NCBI GenBank assembly: GCA_030747885.1
Contig: JASLJW010000046.1
Span: 1-5,095 of the forward strand
Direction: 5' to 3'
DNA from: Candidatus Thalassarchaeaceae archaeon
Lineage (GTDB): Archaea > Thermoplasmatota > Poseidoniia > Poseidoniales > Thalassarchaeaceae
DNA: 5,095 bases
Part shown: positions 1-4,383 of the stretch, piece by piece
Position numbering within the stretch: the first letter of the stretch is position 1
Layout of the letters: each line of letters starts with the position of its first letter
Program-made: the position numbers and the translations under genes
Notes under the pieces: generated by a model
The model's database searches: none
What the model was told of the DNA's origin: nothing
What the model saw: only the letters and a program-made list of their open reading frames with translations

Positions 1-42
1 GAAGAAAAAAACCTCATTGGGTGGCACTTGTTGCAAATGTAA
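1..42 (+). CDS. C-terminal tail of an upstream gene (partial)
   Basis: Reading from base 1 gives EEKNLIGWHLLQM followed by TAA at 40-42. The next gene's ribosome binding site (GAGGG, 43-47) begins directly after this stop. That spacing matches the other junctions in this tightly packed cluster, so I infer this is the end of an upstream plus-strand gene. Thirteen residues are too few to assign a family. The competing reading is that the following gene starts earlier, at GTG 21 in another frame, and would then overlap this tail. Confidence 0.4.
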   Translation, partial: EEKNLIGWHLLQM

Positions 43-53
43 GAGGGATGGTG

Positions 54-635
54 ATGGACGGGCCGATTTCTACACCCAATCAAGGGACTAATCTTGCAAA
101 ACACATCGTTTCATTAGAGCATGAACATTGGAAAATTCCTGATGGAACGATCTTGGCCCCAATCTACAAAAGGGTCGCTGGATTCATTTTAGATGTCATT
201 TTTGTAATGAGCATTCTTTCAATTCTAGGGGGTCGTTTTGAAGGTCAATTTAGAGTCATGCTAGCATGGGATTTAGGAATTCTTACTTCACCTGATTTTC
301 ATCATTCGCTAGCTTGGTGGGCAGCGATTCTTCTTTCTCATTTTCTTTACTGGAGATATACTGGTCTAATATTTTCACGATCATTGGGGCAACGAATGAT
401 GGGGTTAGCGATTGTTCGTGAAAATGGAGATTCCATGAATTCCAAAGATTGGGATGTTCGTTCAATTAGAAAATTATTGTATCTTGTTCCTTTACTAAAT
501 GTGTACATAATTTATCGGGATTTGCTTCGCATACATCTCAGACATACACATCAATCAGATATCGATTTAGCGGCAGGAAGTATTGTAGCAATTGCAAACT
601 CTTTGCCCATTGCTCATCGAAGCTCAATCAAATAA
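54..635 (+). CDS. RDD-family integral membrane protein
   Basis: This is a small polytopic membrane protein of about 193 residues with the RDD pattern. Arg40 and Asp47 lie at the start of the first membrane helix (KRVAGFILDVIF). A second helix lies at about 87-106, followed by the signature SLGQRMMGLAIV at about 110-121 (family form: G-Q-x-x-G-K-R-L-x-G-L). A third hydrophobic stretch is at about 141-155, and the final Asp of the family is in SDIDLAAG near residue 171. RDD proteins are membrane proteins of mostly unknown function; a few have been linked to ion exchange. I chose ATG 54 because GAGGG at 43-47 sits six bases before it and an upstream gene appears to end at 42. ATG 48 and GTG 21 are in-frame alternatives, and the frame is open to the window start. 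The family call is firm; the substrate is unknown. Confidence 0.75.
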   Translation: MDGPISTPNQGTNLAKHIVSLEHEHWKIPDGTILAPIYKRVAGFILDVIFVMSILSILGGRFEGQFRVMLAWDLGILTSPDFHHSLAWWAAILLSHFLYWRYTGLIFSRSLGQRMMGLAIVRENGDSMNSKDWDVRSIRKLLYLVPLLNVYIIYRDLLRIHLRHTHQSDIDLAAGSIVAIANSLPIAHRSSIK

Positions 636-681
636 TCATGAGAAGGGCGGATTCAAGTAGCGACTAGGATGTGCTTCCGCT

Positions 682-1584
682 ATGGCGATTCCAACCATGC
701 TCAGGTTGGGTGACCTCATCATCCAACTGATTTCAGTATGCGACGATATCGATGAAGATGATAGAAATGCAATTCTTGTTAGGACTTTAGTACAAAATCC
801 AACGAATGATTACTTGAAGTCCCCTAAACTGAATATTAAAACATCGGGGGCTTCAGTTCAAAACTTCAAATCCTTATCATCAAAAATTCCTGGGAAAAAT
901 GGAGAAGAGGCTAGTCACTTTCTTCCAATGAATCCAGGTGCATGGATTCTATCTGCAGAACATCAAGGCAAACAAGGTGAATTAGGGCCTTTCCCGGGTG
1001 ATTATCGTATTGAATTAGAAATAGAACAAATTAGTAATATTCCACATGATTCCAATAATGATGTGCTTTCAGATGTGTTTGAAAGTGCTCTTGCTGATTT
1101 TGGTATGCCGATTTCATCATTGAATGGGGTGGTTCTAAACAATCAAAGCGATCCAGTTGCTGCTGCATTCGCTCAAGGAATGACTAATGAAATCGCTACT
1201 CCTCCCTCAACTCCAATTCCTCCCCCAGTAGAAATTCCAATGCCTCCGCAGGATCCTCAAAAAGATAGTGCGCCACAAGGACTCAAAATGGCTGGACCGC
1301 CTCAAGGGCCTCCTATGACTGGGCCACCTCAAGGGCCTCCGATGACTGGGCCACCTCAAGGGCCTCCAATGGCTGGACCGCCTCAAGGGCCTCCAATGGC
1401 TGGACCGCCTCAAGGGCCTCCAATGGCTGGACCGCCTCAAGGGCCTCCAATGGCTGGACCGCCTCAAGGGCCTCCGATGACTGGACCGCCTCAAGGGCCT
1501 CCTTCTGGGCCACCTCAAGGACCTCCTGGTCCACCAAAAGGTCCACCAAGTGGGCCATCAGGCCCCCCAAAGAAAGCTGATTAA
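682..1584 (+). CDS. Unrecognised protein with C-terminal proline-rich GPPQGPPM(A/T) repeats
   Basis: I do not recognise this 300-residue protein. Residues 1 to about 170 look like a folded domain. An N-terminal helix is rich in acidic residues (CDDIDEDDRNAILVRTLV), followed by a probable beta-rich part (NPGAWILSAEHQGKQGELGPFPGDYRIELEIEQI). There is no signal peptide or clear membrane segment, so a cytoplasmic location is likely. From P174 the chain becomes proline-rich and, from residue 205, contains seven 9-residue repeats GPPQGPPM(A/T). These decay into GPPQGPP, GPPKGPP and a basic end, GPPKKAD. The period of 9 (4+5) is not a collagen Gly-X-Y pattern. ATG 682 is the only reasonable start, because an in-frame TAG lies at 658-660; the weak GGATGTG at 667-673 may serve as ribosome binding site. 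The stop overlaps a possible ATG (TAATG) of the next gene, so the two are probably translated from one message. Expected role: a flexible interaction tail on a small domain, but this is inference. Confidence 0.7.
   Translation: MAIPTMLRLGDLIIQLISVCDDIDEDDRNAILVRTLVQNPTNDYLKSPKLNIKTSGASVQNFKSLSSKIPGKNGEEASHFLPMNPGAWILSAEHQGKQGELGPFPGDYRIELEIEQISNIPHDSNNDVLSDVFESALADFGMPISSLNGVVLNNQSDPVAAAFAQGMTNEIATPPSTPIPPPVEIPMPPQDPQKDSAPQGLKMAGPPQGPPMTGPPQGPPMTGPPQGPPMAGPPQGPPMAGPPQGPPMAGPPQGPPMAGPPQGPPMTGPPQGPPSGPPQGPPGPPKGPPSGPSGPPKKAD
1294..1509 (+). repeat. 27-bp in-frame tandem repeat array (seven full units plus decaying copies)
   Basis: Units begin at 1294, 1321, 1348, 1375, 1402, 1429 and 1456, each encoding GPPQGPPM plus Ala or Thr. 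An eighth copy at 1483 diverges after GPPQGPP. The units at 1375, 1402 and 1429 are identical at nucleotide level; the others differ only at third positions of Gly, Pro and the Ala/Thr codon. The order of variants (two Thr units, four Ala units, one Thr unit) suggests recent duplication of the central unit. The unit is a multiple of three, so copy-number change keeps the reading frame. The array is strongly GC-rich compared with the AT-rich genes around it. Confidence 0.95.
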
Positions 1585-1598
1585 TGGAGATGAATAGA

Positions 1599-1868
1599 AT
1601 GGATGGAGCAATCATTGAAGTTTGTAGTGGAGATACTGCATTCACAATCGTTCCTGAAAATGAACCCACTATCTCAATAGAAATAATTGTTGAAAGAATT
1701 GAGAAATCCGGTTTTTCATGTTCATTACGCTCAAAATTTTGTCATACTTTTCAAGGGAAATTTGAGATGACGCTTTATCCTTCAGGACGGCTCCTAGTAC
1801 GAGCGCCAGATATCGAAACTGCAAATCAAATTGCCGAGCTTCACATTGGAGAATGGCTCGCCTCCTGA
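1599..1868 (+). CDS. Small conserved-looking alpha/beta protein, unrecognised
   Basis: This protein of 89 residues lies between the proline-rich gene and the YrdC-like gene. The predicted order is strand (AIIEVCS), strand (AFTIVP), helix (ISIEIIVERIEKSG), two strands around a turn (KFEMTLYPSGRLLVRA) and a helix (IETANQIAELHIGEWL). The turn YPSGRLLV followed by a helix faintly recalls one half-repeat of the TATA-binding protein fold. The strand/helix order and the position next to a tRNA-threonylcarbamoylation-like gene also recall the KEOPS subunit Pcc1, but no diagnostic residues support either idea. I chose ATG 1599 because GGAGATGA (1586-1593), close to the consensus GGAGGTGA, sits five bases before it. 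Starting at ATG 1584 would add five residues and overlap the previous stop by one base, but has no binding site. The stop is nine bases before the next ATG, so co-translation is likely. It is a real gene by context and composition; its function is unknown. Confidence 0.6.
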   Translation: MDGAIIEVCSGDTAFTIVPENEPTISIEIIVERIEKSGFSCSLRSKFCHTFQGKFEMTLYPSGRLLVRAPDIETANQIAELHIGEWLAS

Positions 1869-1877
1869 GGGGTGAAA

Positions 1878-2480
1878 ATGTTTTCAGAAGAATATATTCA
1901 ACAAATTCAAGATTGCTTTCCAGTAGTCTATCCAACTAGTACTTTGCCAGCCTTGGGAGTACGCCCACAAAAAATTGGATTAGATCGATTATTCAAATTA
2001 AAAGAAAGAGATGATTTGAAAGTTGTAAGTATTGCTGTAGCAAATACAGAACAAATGAAACAATTTGTTCAAATTCCTGATTATCTCGGAAAATTTCTTG
2101 ATTTGTTTCCAACCGGTTCGATTACATGTATTCTAAAGTCAATCAATGAATTTGATTCTAGAATTGGGGGAGAATCAATCGCGATAAGGATTGTAGGACA
2201 CCCCATTGCTAGAGATTTACTTCTGAAGGTTGGACCATTAACTGCAACATCAGCCAATATTTCTGGATTAGAAACCCTATACTCATGTGATGAGGCTGCC
2301 AAGGCTTTAGGATTATCAAAAAATAATTCATTAGATGTTACCTGTAAGGGGGGTAAACCCAGTACATTGATACGATGCCCCGTTTTCCTTTCTTCATCCG
2401 GCGTGCACAAACCCGAGATAGTGAGAGAAGGAATCGTATCCAATGATGAGGTGATGTCAAAATGGAAGCTCCTGATCTGA
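1878..2480 (+). CDS. YrdC/Sua5-like protein (threonylcarbamoyl-AMP synthase family)
   Basis: The 200 residues cover a single YrdC domain and lack the extra C-terminal Sua5 domain of full-length archaeal Sua5 (about 340 residues). Family members make threonylcarbamoyl-AMP from Thr, bicarbonate and ATP for tRNA t6A37. Motifs in order: YPTSTLPALG (18-27; usual form PT[D/E]T-x-YGLG), the K-x-R motif as KER (42-44), FPTGSIT (77-83; usual PGPxT), Arg104 in SIAIRIVGHPIA, the S-x-N motif in TSANISG (124-130), PSTLI (161-165; usual EST) and VREG (182-185; usual LRPG). The K-x-R and S-x-N ligand residues are kept, but the first loop is altered, so substrate use may differ. ATG 1878 follows GAGGGGTGA (1867-1875); GTG 1872 is a two-codon-longer alternative. 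The 3' end overlaps the aminopeptidase gene by 19 bases. Family assignment is firm; true t6A activity is less sure. Confidence 0.85.
   Translation: MFSEEYIQQIQDCFPVVYPTSTLPALGVRPQKIGLDRLFKLKERDDLKVVSIAVANTEQMKQFVQIPDYLGKFLDLFPTGSITCILKSINEFDSRIGGESIAIRIVGHPIARDLLLKVGPLTATSANISGLETLYSCDEAAKALGLSKNNSLDVTCKGGKPSTLIRCPVFLSSSGVHKPEIVREGIVSNDEVMSKWKLLI
2448..2455 (+). promoter_or_regulatory. Strong Shine-Dalgarno site of the methionine aminopeptidase gene
   Basis: GAGGTGAT is a full match to the complement of the archaeal 16S 3' end core (ATCACCTC) and sits six bases before ATG 2462. It lies inside the end of the YrdC-like gene, so it fixes the start of the overlapping gene and lets ribosomes load independently there. 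Confidence 0.8.
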
Positions 2481-3469
2481 AACGTTGGAAAAATGCAGGT
2501 GCTGTGGCGCGAAGAACGCTCGATCATATTTCCTCAACAATGGAAGCTGGGCAGACTTGGCATAGTGTGATTGAAGCTGCTGAACGGTATATTCGACGCC
2601 ATGGTGGAAATCCTGCATTCCCATGTACACTATCTGTGAATGATATTGCTGCACATTACACGACTCACCACTCTCTAAACCCATTAGATGGCGTAGAAAA
2701 AATGGTACTTAGAAAGGGTGATTTGGTGAAGTTGGATATTGGTGTTCACGTCAAAGGTGCTATCGCAGATAACGCAATTACAGTTGAAATCGGAAATAGT
2801 AGAAATCATACAGACCAGATAAAGGCTGCAGAAGAAGCACGTAATGCATCAATTGAATTGATGCATCCTGGAACATCATGGCACGAAGTTGGAGCTGCAG
2901 CTGAACAAGTATCATTGGATGCTGGATTCCAGCCAATTAGAAATCTAAGTGGGCATCAACTTGAGAAATTCAATTTACATGCAGGGGTAAGTGTTCCAAG
3001 TTACGCATGTGGAGCGAATCATCCGGGCTACAAAGGTACAGTCCCATTAGGAGGGGTTTTTGCTGTGGAACCATTCAACACTACAGGAACTTCTGGCATG
3101 GTTGAAAACATCCCTCCTCACAATTCATCAAACATTTATCGTGTAACTGGAAATGTAAATTTGAGGCAAGCTTTGGCCAAGAAGAAAATCAAGCCACTAG
3201 GGGCAACAATGGCCAGATATATAGAAGAAAGATACCACACACTTCCTTTTGCTGAAAGATGGGCTTTCCCGCTCTTAGAAAAACCATTTCCAAATGAAGA
3301 TGAAGAAAGCCACGTCAGAAAATGGAATGCTTTGATCAAAAAATTAGAATCAATTAGATTTGTTGAGACATATGCTGCCCTAAAATGTGCAGATGGGGGG
3401 CTAGTTGGACAGTTCGAACATACTGTATATGTGACTGAGGGTGGGCCAGAAATTCTCACAGTTGCATAA
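2462..3469 (+). CDS. map: Methionine aminopeptidase, type II (archaeal)
   Basis: This enzyme removes the initiator Met from nascent cytoplasmic proteins with a two-metal centre. All metal ligands of the pita-bread fold are visible: Asp92 (VKLDIGV), Asp103 (AIADNA), His165 (SGHQLE), Glu203 (FAVEPF) and Glu319 (QFEHTV). The substrate-contacting His65 (DIAAHY) and His173 (LHAG) are also present. NLSGHQLEKFNLHAG followed by SVPSY is the type II pattern. The spacing of His165 and His173 (8 residues) equals that of the Pyrococcus enzyme (153/161). The protein is 335 residues, longer than the usual archaeal length of about 295. Most of the excess lies between Glu203 and Glu319 (116 residues against 93), in the type II helical insert, in an acidic-then-basic stretch near NEDEESHVRKWNALIKK. 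A smaller excess lies between His65 and Asp92. The start ATG 2462 has a near-ideal binding site and overlaps the previous gene by 19 bases. It is probably the last gene of the operon. Confidence 0.95.
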   Translation: MEAPDLKRWKNAGAVARRTLDHISSTMEAGQTWHSVIEAAERYIRRHGGNPAFPCTLSVNDIAAHYTTHHSLNPLDGVEKMVLRKGDLVKLDIGVHVKGAIADNAITVEIGNSRNHTDQIKAAEEARNASIELMHPGTSWHEVGAAAEQVSLDAGFQPIRNLSGHQLEKFNLHAGVSVPSYACGANHPGYKGTVPLGGVFAVEPFNTTGTSGMVENIPPHNSSNIYRVTGNVNLRQALAKKKIKPLGATMARYIEERYHTLPFAERWAFPLLEKPFPNEDEESHVRKWNALIKKLESIRFVETYAALKCADGGLVGQFEHTVYVTEGGPEILTVA

Positions 3470-3515
3470 AAAATACAAATGAAACCATTATACCCCCCCT
3501 GCCCCCATTTAGACA

Positions 3516-3581
3516 TGTACAGGGACCTGAGGTTTCGTTGAGTGCATCCCATCCCCTCACGCTGTCCTTCTGCCCTGTACA
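3516..3581. repeat. 9-bp perfect inverted repeat closing a 48-base loop; possible structured RNA
   Basis: TGTACAGGG (3516-3524) is the exact reverse complement of CCCTGTACA (3573-3581). Inside the loop TGAGG (3528-3532) can pair with CCTCA (3555-3559), giving a two-level stem. A TATA-like CATTATACC is centred about 26 bases before the left arm, and a T-rich stretch TTATTTTCTGTTT follows at 3604-3616, so a short plus-strand transcript is possible. On the minus strand an equally placed AAAATAAG and a T-rich end (complement of 3468-3480) allow the opposite transcript. Whether it acts as RNA, as a protein-binding DNA dyad or as the aminopeptidase transcript end cannot be settled from sequence. 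Confidence 0.5.
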
Positions 3582-3745
3582 CCTATTTCACTAGGCCGTA
3601 GGCTTATTTTCTGTTTACAAACAAAATGCTCCAAAAATGTTGTAATTTCTAAATATCAAATAGTTATTTTTTCAAAAAAAAGGGGGCGGAAAAGAATCAA
3701 AATCGTGATACGTAGAAGTAATGAAAACGATATTTTGGTAATACA

Positions 3746-3753
3746 TGCCGGCA
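3746..3753. promoter_or_regulatory. 8-bp palindrome TGCCGGCA, possible operator
   Basis: A GC-rich perfect palindrome stands alone in an AT-rich stretch, six bases before the AT-rich element at 3759-3767. If that element is the pilin TATA box, this palindrome lies at or just upstream of the BRE, a usual place for an archaeal activator or repressor site. No known regulator motif is recognised. Confidence 0.3.
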
Positions 3754-3758
3754 GACAC

Positions 3759-3767
3759 ATTAATATC
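3759..3767 (+). promoter_or_regulatory. Candidate TATA element for the pilin gene
   Basis: ATTAATATC would place a transcription start near 3788-3792 and a leader of about 30-35 bases, just long enough for the TGCCCC/GGGGCA hairpin. An alternative TATA-like TCTAAATATC at 3648-3657 would give a leader of about 140 bases. Neither has a convincing purine-rich BRE, so the choice is open. Confidence 0.25.
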
Positions 3768-3770
3768 AAT

Positions 3771-3823
3771 GAGGGTCATGGGGAGAATGCCCCCTCCTTG
3801 AGTTGGGGCAGAAGGACAAAAAC
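3771..3823 (+). promoter_or_regulatory. Pilin 5' leader with competing hairpins and the ribosome binding site
   Basis: Short blocks here can pair in several exclusive ways: GAGGG (3771-3775) with CCCTC (3792-3796); GGGG (3780-3783) with the C5 run (3790-3794); TGCCCC (3788-3793) with GGGGCA (3805-3810); and TCCTT (3795-3799) with AAGGA (3812-3816). The last pairing would hide the Shine-Dalgarno AGAAGG (3810-3815), which lies eight bases before ATG 3824. The alternation of G, C and G blocks suggests a translation switch or attenuator-like leader; this is inference from base pairing only. Confidence 0.4.
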
Positions 3824-4321
3824 ATGAACACAAACATGGAAAACAAGAACGATGAGGCTGTAAGCCCTGTAATCGCGACCATTCTTATGGTTGCAATCAC
3901 AGTGGTGCTAGCAGGCGTACTATACGTCTGGGCAAACAGTCTGGCGAGCGACCAACCAGAAGCAGGTAGTCTGAACAACTTTGCTGCAACAGATGCAGAC
4001 GGGTTCCTTTCAGGCGACACCGACGACACCATGATCAGGATGTCGTGGACCTACGCAGATGAGAACCTAAACTGGGCTTTCCTCAGCTTCAAGCTAGAGA
4101 AGGGCGATGCAGTATACACCTGCGAGATTGCAACCAACGCTGACGGCGCTGATTGTCTGATTAGTCAGACCGGCGATTCTGACACCCAGTGGGAGTCAGA
4201 CGAGATTGTATACATCAAGGAAAACGGAGCAGACCTATGCACTAGCTCCTGTGACTTGAGTATCACAATCCAGTACAACGGACAGGTACTATCTGGTACT
4301 AACTCCGTTACCGTCGCTTAA
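3824..4321 (+). CDS. Archaeal type IV pilin-like protein
   Basis: This 165-residue secreted filament subunit has the archaeal pilin N-terminus. A short hydrophilic leader (MNTNMENKNDE) is followed by AVSPVIATILMVAITVVLAG and VLYVW, the hydrophobic helix (12-36) that anchors the precursor and packs in the filament core. A prepilin peptidase would cut close to residues 9-12; the site lacks the classic K/R-G/A pair. The rest is an acidic, beta-rich head with many Asp, Thr and Ser and four cysteines: C100, C111, C139 and C143. These could make two disulfides outside the cell. ATG 3824 has AGAAGG eight bases upstream; ATG 3836 is an alternative. Base composition is far from the neighbours: one 60-base line (4021-4080) has 31 G/C, and all 13 Asn codons are AAC. 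This suggests high expression or transfer. A hairpin-rich leader and a terminator frame it as a single-gene unit. Whether it forms an adhesion pilus or another filament is unknown. Confidence 0.85.
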   Translation: MNTNMENKNDEAVSPVIATILMVAITVVLAGVLYVWANSLASDQPEAGSLNNFAATDADGFLSGDTDDTMIRMSWTYADENLNWAFLSFKLEKGDAVYTCEIATNADGADCLISQTGDSDTQWESDEIVYIKENGADLCTSSCDLSITIQYNGQVLSGTNSVTVA

Positions 4322-4343
4322 GTCGGTAGCTCGTACGTCAAAA

Positions 4344-4356
4344 GCCAATAATTGGC
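4344..4356. repeat. Perfect dyad GCCAATAATTGGC downstream of the pilin gene
   Basis: GCCAAT and ATTGGC are perfect inverted 6-bp arms around a single A, 22 bases after the pilin stop. As RNA it folds to a 5-bp stem with a TAA loop. It may be a 3' UTR hairpin or a protein-binding dyad. Confidence 0.6.
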
Positions 4357-4383
4357 ACAGATTTGATCTTGGTCCATGGAATC

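Larger units (their letters stand above)
3563..3818. repeat. 13-bp perfect inverted repeat flanking 230 bp; right arm covers the pilin Shine-Dalgarno
   Basis: TGTCCTTCTGCCC (3563-3575) is the exact reverse complement of GGGCAGAAGGACA (3806-3818). In RNA, two further G-U pairs (3576 with 3805, 3577 with 3804) extend the pairing to 15. The right arm contains AGAAGG (3810-3815), the ribosome binding site of the pilin gene. The left arm overlaps the right arm of the 9-bp repeat by CCC (3573-3575), so the two pairings compete. A rough hand estimate for a chance 13-base inverted match inside this 354-base spacer is about one in a thousand. Two roles are conceivable: long-range or antisense masking of the binding site, or recombination sites of an invertible segment. 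Confidence 0.7.
3470..3823. other. Gene-free 354-base spacer with dense dyad structure upstream of the pilin gene
   Basis: No convincing gene is present on either strand. The content from left to right is as follows. An A-rich stretch follows the aminopeptidase stop, then a C-rich tract (C7 at 3493-3499 and C5 at 3502-3506). A 9-bp inverted repeat lies at 3516-3524/3573-3581. T-rich stretches are at 3605-3616 and 3661-3672 and may end upstream transcripts. Then come T6-C-A8-G5 at 3667-3686 and an imperfect dyad (AAAATCGT at 3699-3706 against ACGATATTTT at 3727-3736). An 8-bp palindrome is at 3746-3753, an AT-rich possible TATA element at 3759-3767 and a hairpin-rich leader at 3771-3823. I found no tRNA, 5S rRNA, RNase P or SRP RNA signature in it. 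Confidence 0.8.

Noticed and set aside
1294..1509. CRISPR array
   Set aside because: The repeats are contiguous, have no unique spacers, and lie in frame inside a coding region.
1294..1560. Collagen-like Gly-X-Y domain
   Set aside because: The repeat spacing is GPPQ-GPPMA (4+5), so Gly is not at every third residue; only the short decayed end comes near GPP-GPP.
1207..1669. Long minus-strand open frames across the proline-rich repeat (Arg/Ser-rich and Leu/Glu/Ala-rich products)
   Set aside because: They are shadows of the tandem repeat; a 27-base in-frame array keeps other frames open too. Their products are simple repeats, and they lie opposite a well-placed plus-strand gene.
3136..3582. 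Minus-strand open frame of 148 codons over the end of the aminopeptidase and the spacer
   Set aside because: Most of it lies antisense to conserved aminopeptidase sequence, it has a weak GTG start and no domain-like pattern.
3510..3600. tRNA, 5S rRNA, RNase P or SRP RNA in the spacer
   Set aside because: CCCATCCC briefly resembles a 5S loop, but the remaining 5S helices are absent. There is no T-loop GGTTC-type motif with an acceptor stem, and no RNase P or SRP core motif.
3563..3818. Insertion sequence or miniature transposon bounded by the 13-bp inverted repeat
   Set aside because: No flanking target-site duplication is apparent, and the right arm doubles as a working ribosome binding site at the right distance from the pilin ATG. 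A mobile element is therefore less likely than a regulatory or invertible segment.
3766..4032. Minus-strand open frame opposite the pilin N-terminus
   Set aside because: It is a shadow of the GC-richer pilin gene; the plus strand carries the unmistakable pilin signature and a binding site.
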